A stretch of DNA of 64,000 nt from Chryseotalea sp. WA131a (GTDB taxonomy: Bacteria; Bacteroidota; Bacteroidia; Cytophagales; Cyclobacteriaceae): NCBI GenBank assembly GCA_025370075.1, contig CP073016.1, forward strand, positions 1,054,001-1,118,000, written 5' to 3'. The notes beneath the pieces are model-generated. The model was given only the letters and a program-made list of their open reading frames with translations, was not told the DNA's origin and made no database searches. How positions within the stretch are numbered: position 1 is the first letter of the stretch; every line of letters begins with the position of its first letter. The position numbers and the translations under genes are program-made. This document shows positions 17,305 through 26,777 of this stretch, one piece after another.

Positions 17305-17847
17305 CTAAAGGCCGTAGGCAGGATTTTTCCCTTTCACTTGTCGGTAAAACGATAGAAGAAAATTCATATCCTTTTCCATGTCATCGGAAGGCAATATCGG
17401 TTGGCCGATAATAATCGTCTTGATTGAGAAATCAAATCCAACTGGAACGATGGGTACATTTGCTTTTTTGGCGATATAATAGAATCCCGTTCTAAGTTTC
17501 TCTACTTTTTTGCGCGTGCCTTCTGGTGCCATCGCCAAAATAAAATGATCATGATTGGCAAAGTAGCCGGCTACTTGTTCCGTAATGTCATTCCTATTTT
17601 TCCGATCTACGGGGTATCCGCCTAGCCATCGGAAGAACCAACCAAAAGGAGGCTGGAACAATGAATCTTTCCCTAAAAATTTTGCAGATTCTAAATGAAG
17701 AATGCTTCGCGCCATTACCCCTACTACAAAATCCCAATTGCTGGTATGGGGTGCCACGGCCACCACGAATTTTTTAAGGTCTGGAAATTTACCCTTAATC
17801 TTCCAGCCAGCAATCCAAAAGATCAATCGATAGATGGGGCGAAACAT
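17305..17847 (-). CDS. Lysophospholipid acyltransferase (PlsC-like)
   Basis: A 180-residue acyltransferase with the HX4D box as HTSNWD near residue 33 and PEGTR near residue 109, plus VPVGFDFS after it. This compact form is common in Bacteroidota and probably acylates lysophosphatidate or a related lipid at the inner membrane. The N terminus has a hydrophobic stretch (FRPIYRLIFWIAGW). Its start is 2 bases from the hutU stop, placing it in a three-gene transcript with hutU and a patatin. Confidence 0.82.
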   Translation of the reverse strand: MFRPIYRLIFWIAGWKIKGKFPDLKKFVVAVAPHTSNWDFVVGVMARSILHLESAKFLGKDSLFQPPFGWFFRWLGGYPVDRKNRNDITEQVAGYFANHDHFILAMAPEGTRKKVEKLRTGFYYIAKKANVPIVPVGFDFSIKTIIIGQPILPSDDMEKDMNFLLSFYRQVKGKNPAYGL

Positions 17848-17849
17848 GT

Positions 17850-19847
17850 CTAACTAATTTTATCTAACAAATTATCTTGGACCAAGTGAGGTATGGTTAC
17901 GCTTACATTTTTCTCGCGTTGAATGGTCGTCAATGCATTTGGGTTTCTTGCCCAAGCGCGCCTAGCGATTCCGTTGTTCACATCAAAATGCAACATGTTT
18001 TTTAGCCTCCTATCCGCAACAACGGAACCATCCAATAACAGTCCAAATCCGCCATTGATTACTTCTCCCCATCCTACTCCCCCACCGTTGTGGATTGAAA
18101 CCCACGTAGCTCCACGAAATGAGTCGCCAATCACATTGTGGATGGCCATGTCTGCGGTAAATCGAGAACCATCGTAAATGTTAGATGTCTCTCGGTACGG
18201 GCTATCTGTTCCCGATACATCATGGTGATCGCGACCTAACACTATCGGTTCAATTTTTCCCTCTCGAATGGCTCGATTAAAAGCTTCAGCAATTTTTATT
18301 CTGCCTTCGGCATCGGCATACAAAATCCTAGCTTTGGAGCCAACCACTAAATTATTCGCTTTTGCGGATTTAATCCAATTGATGTTGTCAATCAATTGTG
18401 CGTGAATGTCAGAAGGGGCTGATTCTAAAATGCTAGTCAATACTTCGGCAGCTAGATTATCCGTAAAATCCAAATCTTGCTGCTTGCCCGAAGTGCATAC
18501 CCATCGGAAAGGGCCAAATCCATAATCGAAACACATGGGCCCCATAATGTCTTGCACATACGATGGGTAAATAAAATTCACGCCATCCCCTTTCAAAATA
18601 GCAGCTCCCGCACGTGATGCTTCCAACAAAAATGCATTACCATAGTCGAAAAAATAAGTACCGTTATCTGTATGCTTTCGAATGGCGGTCGCATGCCTGC
18701 GAATCGACTCCTGTACTTTCAATTTAAACGCATCAGGCTGTTGACTCATCAAGCGATTTGATTCTTCAAAAGATAATCCAACAGGATAATAGCCGCCTGA
18801 CCATGGGTTGTGCAGCGATGTTTGATCAGAACCTAAATCCACATATACGTTTTCATCAGCAAACTTTTCCCACACTTCTACTACATTTCCTTGGTAAGCA
18901 AGCGAGACAATTTCCTTTTTCTTTTTGGCTTCTGTCACACGACTAACCAATTGATCTAAGTCATACATTACTTCATCCACCCAACCCTGCTCATGTCTCT
19001 TTTTTGTTGCCTTCTCGTTTACTTCGGCAATCACAGTTATGCAGCCAGCAATGTTGCCTGCCTTGGGTTGCGCACCACTCATTCCGCCAAGGCCAGAAGT
19101 AACAAAGATTTTACCCGCAAGCCCTTCCCCTTGTTTCGAAATTTTTCGGCCTGCATTTAAGATCGTAATGTTGGTGCCATGCACAATCCCTTGCGGTCCA
19201 ATGTACATGTAGCTACCAGCTGTCATCTGTCCGTATTGTGTTACGCCCAAGGCATTGTATTTTTCCCAATCGTCTTGCTTGGAATAATTAGGGATCATCA
19301 TCCCGTTTGTCACCACCACTCGTGGAGCTTCTTCGGAAGAGGGAAACAATCCCATGGGGTGACCACTGTACATGTGCAAGGTTTGATCGCCCTTCATAGT
19401 GGCCAAGTATTGCATAGTCAATAGATACTGCGCCCAATTTTGAAACACTGCACCATTCCCTCCATAAGTGATCAACTCATGTGGATGTTGTGCTACGGCA
19501 GGATCCAAATTGTTTTGGATCATCAATTGGATAGCCGCTGATTGCGCAGTCTGACACGGATATTCGGAAATTGCCCTTGCTTTCATGTCATACTCCGGAC
19601 GAAAACGATACATGTAAATTCGCCCAAACTTTTGAATCTCTTCGTAAAATTCTTGAGCCAACACTTCATGATGCCGAGGATGAAAATAACGCAATGCATT
19701 TTTCAGGGCTAACTTCTTTTCATCGATTGATAAAATATCCTTGCGCTTAGGGGCATGACTTACGGAATAGTCAAAAGGCTTGGGTGAAGGCAACGCTTCT
19801 GGAATACCTCTTAAGATTTCATCTTTGAAGTTCAAGGCGGTGGTCAT
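17850..19847 (-). CDS. hutU: Urocanate hydratase
   Basis: Converts urocanate to imidazolone propionate in histidine degradation, with a tightly bound NAD+. Signature segments are HMYSGHPMGLFPS, GGLGGMSGAQPKAGN (written here from SGLGGMSGAQPK) and YGFGPFRWVCTSG, which holds the conserved Cys. At 665 residues it belongs to the longer form, like the eukaryotic enzyme, rather than the roughly 555-residue proteobacterial one. No hutH, hutI or hutG lies nearby. Its ATG overlaps the patatin stop by 4 bases. Confidence 0.93.
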   Translation of the reverse strand: MTTALNFKDEILRGIPEALPSPKPFDYSVSHAPKRKDILSIDEKKLALKNALRYFHPRHHEVLAQEFYEEIQKFGRIYMYRFRPEYDMKARAISEYPCQTAQSAAIQLMIQNNLDPAVAQHPHELITYGGNGAVFQNWAQYLLTMQYLATMKGDQTLHMYSGHPMGLFPSSEEAPRVVVTNGMMIPNYSKQDDWEKYNALGVTQYGQMTAGSYMYIGPQGIVHGTNITILNAGRKISKQGEGLAGKIFVTSGLGGMSGAQPKAGNIAGCITVIAEVNEKATKKRHEQGWVDEVMYDLDQLVSRVTEAKKKKEIVSLAYQGNVVEVWEKFADENVYVDLGSDQTSLHNPWSGGYYPVGLSFEESNRLMSQQPDAFKLKVQESIRRHATAIRKHTDNGTYFFDYGNAFLLEASRAGAAILKGDGVNFIYPSYVQDIMGPMCFDYGFGPFRWVCTSGKQQDLDFTDNLAAEVLTSILESAPSDIHAQLIDNINWIKSAKANNLVVGSKARILYADAEGRIKIAEAFNRAIREGKIEPIVLGRDHHDVSGTDSPYRETSNIYDGSRFTADMAIHNVIGDSFRGATWVSIHNGGGVGWGEVINGGFGLLLDGSVVADRRLKNMLHFDVNNGIARRAWARNPNALTTIQREKNVSVTIPHLVQDNLLDKIS

Positions 19848-20608
19848 GCGGAGGGAAATTGAAAATGATGTGGTAAAAAATTGCTTTTTGTGAACTTATA
19901 ACCATAATCAAAAATCTCTTGCGCTTTGCTAATGTCAAAGCTGCCATACCTGCTCATATTGGGTGGCTCAATGTACACATCGCAAAGCGCTTTGCTTACC
20001 AAGGTATTTGCATTTATGGCCATTAACAAGCTGCGCTCAATTACCGTACGCAAACTATTGGGGTCAAAATCTTGTGTAATGTGATTGCAGTGTAGCCCAA
20101 CAATTTTATCACAAGCATCGCGAATAGGCCTAACGGGTAGATTGTCAAACAAACCACCATCTACATACAATCCACCCTTGAACGACATCGGGTTGAACAC
20201 GGCTGGAATACTGCAGGAACTCAACACAGCAGGTATCAATTCGCCAGAAGTAAAATATTCAATTCTTCCTTTTCGAATTTCGGTGGCAGCTACCGTCAAT
20301 GGCAATTTCAATTTTTCAAAACTGTTTTCAGGAATGTGCTTTAGCAAAAGCTCTTGCAAGCCGTCCATTCGCAGCAAACCGGCCCAAGTCCAGGCAGGGC
20401 GCACAGATTTAAAGATGCTTAAGGATTTAATGAGTGCAAAGATTTCATCGGGTGAATATCCATAGGCATACAGTGAGCCGACTATCGAACCAGCACTGGT
20501 GCCAGATACCGCGGAAAACTTCACACCCATTTCTTCAAGCGCTTTTAGAACGCCAATATGTGCCACCCCCCTAGCACCGCCACCTGAAAGTACGAGTCCG
20601 AGTTTCAT
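19844..20608 (-). CDS. Patatin-like phospholipase
   Basis: A 254-residue serine lipase of the RssA/patatin group. The oxyanion loop GGGARG is at residues 9-14, the nucleophile box GTSAG is near residue 41, and the catalytic Asp is in VDGGLFDNLPV. This Ser-Asp dyad hydrolyses acyl esters; the physiological lipid is unknown. There is no signal peptide. It is the first gene of an operon with hutU and a PlsC-like acyltransferase, so a lipid role alongside the acyltransferase is plausible, with hutU the odd member. Confidence 0.88.
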   Translation of the reverse strand: MKLGLVLSGGGARGVAHIGVLKALEEMGVKFSAVSGTSAGSIVGSLYAYGYSPDEIFALIKSLSIFKSVRPAWTWAGLLRMDGLQELLLKHIPENSFEKLKLPLTVAATEIRKGRIEYFTSGELIPAVLSSCSIPAVFNPMSFKGGLYVDGGLFDNLPVRPIRDACDKIVGLHCNHITQDFDPNSLRTVIERSLLMAINANTLVSKALCDVYIEPPNMSRYGSFDISKAQEIFDYGYKFTKSNFLPHHFQFPSA

Positions 20609-20700
20609 CGATTACTTAGTTATGGGTACAATTTAGTAAAGATGTTGAAATCTAGATACTGGATGCTAGTCTAGCATCCAGCAACTTTCATCCTGCATTG

Positions 20701-21546
20701 CTAAAGAATCTCTTTTAAAGGAAAAACACGATCCAACCGAACTCCTTTTTCAGTGTGTTTTACAGTGCAGCACTCATTTACGGGGTCGTGCTCCAAGAAA
20801 AGAATGTATTGGTTATCGGCTGCTTGATTTAAAAAGGCTTCCTTTTCTTTGAGTGTGATAAGAGGGCGTGTATCGTACCCCATCACATAGGGCAACGGAA
20901 TATGCCCAACCGATGGAAGGAGATCGGCCATGAAGCAAATTGTATGGTCCTTATATTTTACTTTCGGGATCATCATTTTATCGGTGTGCCCCGAAGCATA
21001 GAAGATTTCCATAAAATCAAAAGGAGAAGATTGCCCCTCTTTTTCTAAAATAAACTTCAGGTGACCGCTTTCTTGCATCGGCAAAATGTTCTCTTTTAAA
21101 AAACTTGCCTTCTCGCGCGCGTTGGGTTGAGTAGCCCATTTCCAATGATCTTCATTGCTCCAATAGTTGGCGTTGGCAAAAATCAACTCAAACTTCTCTC
21201 CTATTTTTTTTACGCCACCCCCACAGTGGTCAAAATGCAAGTGCGAAAGGAACATATCAGTGATGTTGCTTTCTGTGAACCCAATTTTATTCAAAGATTT
21301 TGATAGGCTCTCGTCTCCATTCAAAAAATAATGACTTAAAAACTTTTCGTCCTGTTTTTTTCCAATGCCGTTGTCGATAAGCATCAGTTGCTTTCCATTT
21401 TCAATGAGCAAGCAGCGCATGGCCCAATTGCAAAGATTATTACTATCGGCAGGGTTTGTTTTTTGCCAAATGGATTTAGGCACCACACCAAACATGGCTC
21501 CGCCATCGAGTTTGAAATTGCCTGTGTTGATGACGTGTAGATTCAA
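20701..21546 (-). CDS. MBL-fold metallo-hydrolase
   Basis: A 281-residue metallo-beta-lactamase-fold protein. Metal ligands appear in SHLHFDHCGG near residue 103, ASGHTDKM and CFMADLLPS, with a final EHD near residue 260. The best start is a TTG at 21546, because the natural beginning (LHVINTGNFKLDGGAMFG) starts there and a stop lies just upstream. Related proteins act as lactonases or hydrolases; the substrate is unknown. It lies between accA and the patatin operon. Confidence 0.82.
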   Translation of the reverse strand: MNLHVINTGNFKLDGGAMFGVVPKSIWQKTNPADSNNLCNWAMRCLLIENGKQLMLIDNGIGKKQDEKFLSHYFLNGDESLSKSLNKIGFTESNITDMFLSHLHFDHCGGGVKKIGEKFELIFANANYWSNEDHWKWATQPNAREKASFLKENILPMQESGHLKFILEKEGQSSPFDFMEIFYASGHTDKMMIPKVKYKDHTICFMADLLPSVGHIPLPYVMGYDTRPLITLKEKEAFLNQAADNQYILFLEHDPVNECCTVKHTEKGVRLDRVFPLKEIL

Positions 21547-21644
21547 GATAAGATTTTAGGAGTTAGGAATTAGAATTTAGGAGATAGAGATCTTAACACC
21601 TTTTGCCTTTTACTTATTACCGAATATTATTTTATCAATGACTA

Positions 21645-22595
21645 CTATTCCTTTACCACTCCCATCGCACAAAACTTATCAATACGCTGACTGATTCGCT
21701 CTTGTGGTGTGTGCTTTGAGAGATCAGCAAAATTTTGAAGTATCACTTTTTTGATTTCAGCCGCCATCGATTTCACATCTGTATGCGCTCCGCCCAAGGG
21801 TTCTTTAATGATCCCATCAATCAACTTATTCTTCAGCATGTCTTTGGCTGTCAGCTTTAATACTTCTGCAGCTTGTTCTTTATAATCCCAACTTCTCCAC
21901 AAAATAGATGAACATGATTCTGGCGAAATTACCGAATACCAAGTGTTTTCCAACATCAATACTTTATCGCCAATGGCAATACCCAATGCACCGCCTGAAG
22001 CGCCTTCGCCAATGATGATGCAAATCACGGGCACCTTCAACATGAACATTTCTTTGAGGTTACGGGCAATTGCTTCCCCTTGCCCACGCTCTTCGGCTTC
22101 TAACCCAGGAAAAGCTCCTGGCGTATCAATAAAGGTAACAATGGGCTTATTAAATTTCTCTGCAATTTTCATAAGTCGCAATGCCTTGCGATAGCCTTCT
22201 GGATTGGCCATACCAAAATTTCGCATTTGGCGCTGCTTGGTGTTGCGGCCTTTTTGTTGACCAATCATCATAAATGTTTGCCCCTCAATACTACCCAGTC
22301 CACCTATCATGGCTTTATCATCGGCAACTGTCCGATCACCATGCAATTCGATAAAGTCGGTCGTGATTTCGTAAATATAATCCAGTGTATAGGGTCTATC
22401 CGGGTGACGCGACAGCTGAACACGCTGCCAGCCCGTCAGGTTTTCAAAAGTTTCTTTTTTCAAATCGGTGATTTTTTTGTCCAAGGCCTCAATGGCTTTC
22501 TTCACACTTTCATCGCTGTCGTCTGAAAGCTGCTTCATGTCTGCCAACTTACCTTCCAACTCCGCAATGGGTTTTTCAAAATCCAATAGATTCAT
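21645..22595 (-). CDS. accA: Acetyl-CoA carboxylase carboxyltransferase subunit alpha
   Basis: The alpha subunit of the carboxyltransferase that makes malonyl-CoA with AccD. At 316 residues it has normal length. Family features are the N-terminal helical part (DFEKPIAELEGKL), RHPDRPYTLDYI, FVTFIDTPGAFPGLEAEERGQGEAIA (here IDTPGAFPGLEAEERGQGEA) and GEGASGGALGIAIGDKVLML. It is cytoplasmic and essential. It stands alone and divergent from the oxidoreductase gene at 22759. Confidence 0.95.
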   Translation of the reverse strand: MNLLDFEKPIAELEGKLADMKQLSDDSDESVKKAIEALDKKITDLKKETFENLTGWQRVQLSRHPDRPYTLDYIYEITTDFIELHGDRTVADDKAMIGGLGSIEGQTFMMIGQQKGRNTKQRQMRNFGMANPEGYRKALRLMKIAEKFNKPIVTFIDTPGAFPGLEAEERGQGEAIARNLKEMFMLKVPVICIIIGEGASGGALGIAIGDKVLMLENTWYSVISPESCSSILWRSWDYKEQAAEVLKLTAKDMLKNKLIDGIIKEPLGGAHTDVKSMAAEIKKVILQNFADLSKHTPQERISQRIDKFCAMGVVKE

Positions 22596-22699
22596 TCGTA
22601 TCGCCTTTGTTAATTTTGCGAGGACAAATTTAACAGAATTTTAAAATTGGGGCTACAATCAGGTCTTAACAGAGGCTAACTAGCTGACAGGTAAGTAGC

Positions 22700-22726
22700 T
22701 TGCAACAGGCTTTTTCCTTACTTTAG
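22700..22726 (+). promoter_or_regulatory. Possible promoter of the Gfo/Idh/MocA gene
   Basis: TTG at 22700-22702 and TACTTTAG at 22719-22726, 16 bases apart, approximate the Bacteroidota TTTG/TAnnTTTG pair and precede the ATG at 22759 by 32 bases. Confidence 0.35.
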
Positions 22727-22758
22727 CCTTTCAATAATTCTTACTAAATTCAACAACC

Positions 22759-24072
22759 ATGGCATCATCGCGCAGAGATTTTATTAAGAATACATCTACC
22801 GCATTGGCAGGAATGGGTCTATCCATGGGCCTTCCTTGGGAAGCATTAGCCAATTCAAAAAAAACAATTTCGGCCAACGATAAAATTGGCATTGGGGTGA
22901 TTGGCATCAAAGGGATGGGCTGGACAGATTTACAATCAATGATGAAAATTCCAGACACACAAGTAGTGGCCATCTGCGATGTGGATGAAAATGTTTTAAG
23001 CGAAAGGAAAGAAGAACTGAAAAAGGGTGGCCTTGAAGTGAAGGCATTTGTTGAGTATAGAAAAATGCTGGAAGACAAAGACATTGATGTGGTGATTATA
23101 GGCACGCCCGATCATTGGCATTGCTTGCAAATGATTGAGTCTTGTTCAGCTGGCAAAGATGTGTATGTTGAAAAACCCGTTGGCAATTCGATGCAAGAGT
23201 GCAATGCCATGATGGCGGCACAAAAAAGATATTCAAAAGCAGTTCAGGCTGGGCAATGGCAACGTAGCATGCCCCATTTTGTGGATGCCCTTACTTACTT
23301 AAAATCTGGAAAGCTTGGCAAGATAAGAACAGTGAAAGCCTGGGCCTATCAAGGTTGGATGAAAAATCTTGAAGTGCAACCCGATGGAGTGGCACCTGCG
23401 GGAGTTCATTACGATTTATGGCTCGGACCAGCCCCTAGGCGTCCATTCAATCCCAATCGATTTCATTTCAACTTTCGTTGGTTTTGGGATTATGCAGGTG
23501 GATTGATGACCGACTGGGGCGTGCATCTCATCGATTATGCGTTGCTGGGAATGGATGCCAAATTTCCTAAGTCAGCAGTAGCAATGGGCGGCATTTATGG
23601 GAGCACCAATGGATCACAAGAAACCCCCGATACACTGGCTACGGTTTTTGAATTTGACGGGTACAATATGCTGTGGGAGCATGCCCAAAGCATCAGCAAC
23701 GGCAACTACGGGCGCGATCATGGCATAGCTTATATCGGAACGAATGGAACATTGGTTTTAGATCGTGGCGGATGGGAGGTAATCGCAGACGAGAAACGAA
23801 TGGAATCAATTCCAAAACAATTAAATAAAGGGTCAGGATTGGATTTGCATACAGCTAATTTTATTGAAGCGGTAAAGTCTCGTGATTTTACTAAACTGAC
23901 TTGCTCTATTCAAGATGGGGCGCATGTAGCAAAGGTTTGTCAAATGGGAAATATTTCTTATCGAACCGGTAGCAAAGTGACGTGGGACCAAAAAACAGCT
24001 AAGTTTAAAGAAGCAGCCGCTAATCCATACATGTTTGCGAAGTACCACAACGGGTATTCTATTCCTAAGTAA
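22759..24072 (+). CDS. Tat-exported Gfo/Idh/MocA-family oxidoreductase
   Basis: A 437-residue NAD(P)-dependent sugar or polyol dehydrogenase. The leader has a twin-arginine motif (SSRRDFIKNTS) and a hydrophobic run ending ALA, so folded export with bound cofactor is expected. The Rossmann part has IGVIGIKGMGW (a variant GxGxxG), then IIGTPDHWH and the family EKPVG box near residue 139. The C-terminal domain holds the substrate-site Asp and His in GGLMTDWGVHLIDYALLG. This exported subgroup is frequent in Bacteroidota and often serves glycan breakdown; the substrate is not evident here. Confidence 0.88.
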   Translation: MASSRRDFIKNTSTALAGMGLSMGLPWEALANSKKTISANDKIGIGVIGIKGMGWTDLQSMMKIPDTQVVAICDVDENVLSERKEELKKGGLEVKAFVEYRKMLEDKDIDVVIIGTPDHWHCLQMIESCSAGKDVYVEKPVGNSMQECNAMMAAQKRYSKAVQAGQWQRSMPHFVDALTYLKSGKLGKIRTVKAWAYQGWMKNLEVQPDGVAPAGVHYDLWLGPAPRRPFNPNRFHFNFRWFWDYAGGLMTDWGVHLIDYALLGMDAKFPKSAVAMGGIYGSTNGSQETPDTLATVFEFDGYNMLWEHAQSISNGNYGRDHGIAYIGTNGTLVLDRGGWEVIADEKRMESIPKQLNKGSGLDLHTANFIEAVKSRDFTKLTCSIQDGAHVAKVCQMGNISYRTGSKVTWDQKTAKFKEAAANPYMFAKYHNGYSIPK

Positions 24073-24261
24073 GATTGCCACTATTCTTTTTCAGGTAATG
24101 AAACAGGATTTGCTTCTAAAACCAAAAAGGAAACAATGATTGAAAGTAAAATAGTTGAATTGACACTAAGTGACCCCAAGACAATGCCCGCGAAATAAAG
24201 ATCAACTCAGATATCTTTTTTGATACTGAAATAGATAAAGATGTTGTTGAAAAAAGTAAAT

Positions 24262-24290
24262 AAAAAAAGCCTCTTAGAAAGGCTTTTTTT
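24262..24290. terminator. Bidirectional hairpin terminator
   Basis: AAAAAAAGCCT (24262-24272) pairs with AGGCTTTTTTT (24280-24290) over a 7-nt loop, and the stem is flanked by A and T runs. It can end the oxidoreductase transcript from the left and anything entering from the right. Confidence 0.8.
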
Positions 24291-24313
24291 ACTATGCGGG
24301 ACGAATGATACTA

Positions 24314-24850
24314 TTATCGAACCCTTTTAACCAAGATTACCATGCCATTTTGGCGTTCATGGAGGAGAGAAAGATGCGAAAAATTTGATACCACATCAAA
24401 ATTCTCTTCGTTATTAAATAAGTTAAAGGCCTGATCTGCCGGACTCATACCATCTAAGACATCGTGCAGGCGATGATGGTTGTAATCCCCTATCCACTCC
24501 TCTGCAAGCCTTCTTACCTGATTGAGGTTCTCGAAACAGATTAGCGTCCAACGCATCTTTCCTGAAGCTACCATTGAATCTTTCAATGTATGTGCATTAC
24601 GCATTGGCTTACCCAGCTGAATGAACTGCAAGGCAATCCCTTTTTCTTCGCACCACATACCAAGCTTTCTTGAAATATTCTGGACCGCTTTCGACACGAA
24701 TACGCTCGGGTATCTCCAGTCAATGATTTGGTCCAATTCTCTAACTAACTATACTTGCTCTGCTGTAATGAGGGTCCATGTCGTTGTACAAGCATCGATT
24801 TACCAGCGCAAAGTCCTTGTCTATCAAGAAGAATAGGTCGGTCGAACAGC
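24314..24850 (-). pseudogene. Degraded IS3-family transposase (orfB) 3' part
   Basis: Read on the minus strand, KLGMWCEEKGIALQFIQ, then GKPMRNAHTL, FENLNQVRRLAEEWIGDYNH and LDGMSPADQAF match the integrase core end of IS3 OrfB proteins. Normal copies have PGKPMQNAYIERFNG; here that region has frameshifted, and the upstream part (about 24740-24850) is in yet another frame. The N-terminal half of OrfB and the whole of OrfA are missing. It is non-functional. Confidence 0.75.
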
Positions 24851-24894
24851 AGTCACATTGCGCAACCACCTTACAATTGTCGTCAGAGAATCGC

Positions 24895-25239
24895 TCAGTC
24901 AACATGAAGACATGTCCCGTGACGGATAATACCATCCAGGATGGCATCGGCTATCGTTTGTTCACCAATCACTTCATGCCAAAGAGCTACTGGTACCTGT
25001 GATGTGAATATGGTCGAGTGCTTGCCATGGCGATCTTCAATAATCTCCATGAGTATCGTCCTGCTTTGCTGATCCAGGGGTTGGATACCGAAGTCGTCAA
25101 TGATTAGCAAGTCTTGTTTTTCCATCTTGGTGATCTCTTTCAAGTAGGTACCATCGGCCTTGCCAGGGCTTAATCCTATAGTAAGAGGTTTCATCGGCTC
25201 GATCAGGTGAAGGTATTTGTACGTTCGAAGTAATTGCAC
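24895..25239 (-). pseudogene. IS21-family IstB ATPase fragment
   Basis: The C-terminal half of an IstB helper protein: LLIIDDFGIQPLDQQSRTIL (Walker B region), then IIEDRHGKHSTIFTSQVPV and WHEVIGEQTIADAILDGI. The Walker A half and istA are missing, and the tail diverges after RHGTC. It lies immediately beside an IS3 remnant, so this is a small graveyard of insertion sequences. Confidence 0.8.
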
Positions 25240-25428
25240 AAGTGTTGACAGAGTTCCGCCCCACCTCCTTCAATCTTTGAAACTGTATTTCTATGAAGCC
25301 CTGACAGACAGGCAGCTTCTAGCTGGGTAAAATTATTCTTGGCGGTGTTTCATAAAGGCGTTCATCTTTTTCCTTTTTCATACCAGGTTATCCAGTATCC
25401 TAGAGGATCCTCTGGCTTGCCTTGTTTA

Positions 25429-25596
25429 TTACGGGAATAAATCCCTGCGCCAGCTTTCATAGAATGCTTTCAAGCCCTCGATACCGAAAATGTAATTCGG
25501 ATGGCCACCTACACCACAATGTATTCTTACCCAATCACCATCTATCGGCAAAGGAAATGAAGTGGGTGTACCAAACGTCTTAAATTTTGTTTCCAT
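25429..25596 (-). CDS. Small hypothetical protein, 55 residues
   Basis: ATG at 25596, double stop TAA TAA at 25426-25431. The peptide (METKFKTFGTPTSFPLPIDG through WVRIHCGVGG to WRRDLFP) has no signal peptide or known motif that I recognise. It lies between the IstB fragment and the MazF-type toxin gene on the same strand. It could be a remnant of a larger gene. Confidence 0.35.
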   Translation of the reverse strand: METKFKTFGTPTSFPLPIDGDWVRIHCGVGGHPNYIFGIEGLKAFYESWRRDLFP

Positions 25597-25611
25597 CGTT
25601 TAATGGGACTG

Positions 25612-25947
25612 TTAAAATAGATCTAAAACTGTCATTAAGGTTAATTTAATCCCTTCCATTTCCTTTTGCGATAACTTACCTAAACGTTTAACAAATCTGT
25701 TGTGAGAAATTGATTTGATTTGAAAACAATCAGCAATGCTTTCTTTAGATAAGCCATTTTCCAATGTAGGGCTTAAAGAGAAATGCCAATCACGGATTGA
25801 TCGAGCTGGATCAGTTACTGGAACAACAACTTTCAATTCTAAAGCTCCGATGCTATCATGATTTACAATAATGCCAGGCCTTACCTTATCAATTTCTTGA
25901 CCTACTCTCGGAGAAAAATCAACCAACCAAATTTCGCTTTGTTTCAT
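25612..25947 (-). CDS. MazF/PemK-type endoribonuclease toxin
   Basis: A 111-residue toxin. The MazF/PemK core is seen as GEIWLVDF-like SEIWLVDFSPRVGQEIDKVR, followed by RPGIIVNHD and VVVPVTDPAR, then KESIADCFQIKSI near residue 75 and a final helix. The family cuts mRNA at short sequences when freed from its antitoxin. Its ATG overlaps the antitoxin stop by 4 bases, typical of these pairs. Specificity cannot be predicted. Confidence 0.85.
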   Translation of the reverse strand: MKQSEIWLVDFSPRVGQEIDKVRPGIIVNHDSIGALELKVVVPVTDPARSIRDWHFSLSPTLENGLSKESIADCFQIKSISHNRFVKRLGKLSQKEMEGIKLTLMTVLDLF

Positions 25948-26234
25948 CCCTCAATTATTTCGGTGTCTAAATCAGCAAAATTATTGGATGGGTTTGAATA
26001 ATACTTGATTGTTTCTGGATCTGAAGCTTGAATCTCAATCCGTTTATATATGGCGGCTTTATTCTTTCTCATCTTGTCAACGGCTTTCTGGAAAGATGAT
26101 TTGACGGCCGTCCTGATTAAAATCCCATCTTCAGTCTCCTCAATGATTACTTTATCTCCACCTAACTTTTTTACCATTTGTGCTGGCAGGATAACAGCTT
26201 TGCTATTACCGACCACTGTTAATGTCTTTTCCAT
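25944..26234 (-). CDS. MazE/AbrB-type antitoxin
   Basis: A 96-residue protein with the swapped-hairpin AbrB fold at its start: TVVGNSKAVILPAQMVKKLG then GDKVIIEETEDGILI. This DNA-binding domain normally represses its own operon. The rest (about 50-96), acidic at the end, should wrap the toxin. It is upstream of and coupled to the MazF-type gene, with a very AT-rich stretch (26240-26300) before it that would hold promoter and operator. Confidence 0.82.
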   Translation of the reverse strand: MEKTLTVVGNSKAVILPAQMVKKLGGDKVIIEETEDGILIRTAVKSSFQKAVDKMRKNKAAIYKRIEIQASDPETIKYYSNPSNNFADLDTEIIEG

Positions 26235-26616
26235 AACTCAAATAACGGATAATTTTTGATAATGTTATAATATTGTTATTACTTTTATTAAGTCGTAATA
26301 AAACGGTACTTTGTAAGACTCATTAATGAGACGGAGTTTATGGGACTGTTAGGGCTATTGCAACGCCTTCCTCATAGTGAGAGTACCAATAAACTTCCGT
26401 TATTCGAGACATTAAGATTTTAAACGCAAAAGTTAAATAACCGCAATTGAAAATCTCTAAGAAATAATGCACTTTACGAAAATAAATCAATGCCCACTGG
26501 TTGAAATTCGTCCATGTAACGAATTTACAAAATCTAAAATACATAAAAGTGAATGCCTAGTTTGTTTAACAAGAAACAAATCGCGAAATTTTGAATAAAT
26601 CAAAAACTATTAATTT

Positions 26617-26760
26617 ATGGCAGGTCAAAGAAAAACAAGCCCATCAGCGGCAAAGGCTGCATCAAGGGTTTTGAGAGATGGAAGAACCTCAAAGGACAGT
26701 AAGAAAGCAGCGGGTAGCGCATTGTCTCAAGCAGCTCCTAAGGGAGGAAAGAAAAAATAG
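26617..26760 (+). CDS. Small Lys/Ala/Ser-rich basic protein, 47 residues
   Basis: ATG at 26617, TAG at 26758. The sequence is rich in K, A, S and R (for example KAASRVLRDGRTSKDSKKAA and a GGKKK end), predicted disordered or helical and strongly basic. I recall similar short proteins annotated as hypothetical in many bacteria, so it is likely real. A nucleic-acid-binding role fits the charge but is a guess. A long perfect hairpin follows 17 bases after the stop. Confidence 0.65.
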   Translation: MAGQRKTSPSAAKAASRVLRDGRTSKDSKKAAGSALSQAAPKGGKKK

Positions 26761-26777
26761 TTTCTATTCACTTATTA

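Noticed and set aside
26338..26544. A 68-codon minus-strand frame before the toxin-antitoxin promoter region
   Set aside because: Composition is not protein-like and no homology is recognisable.
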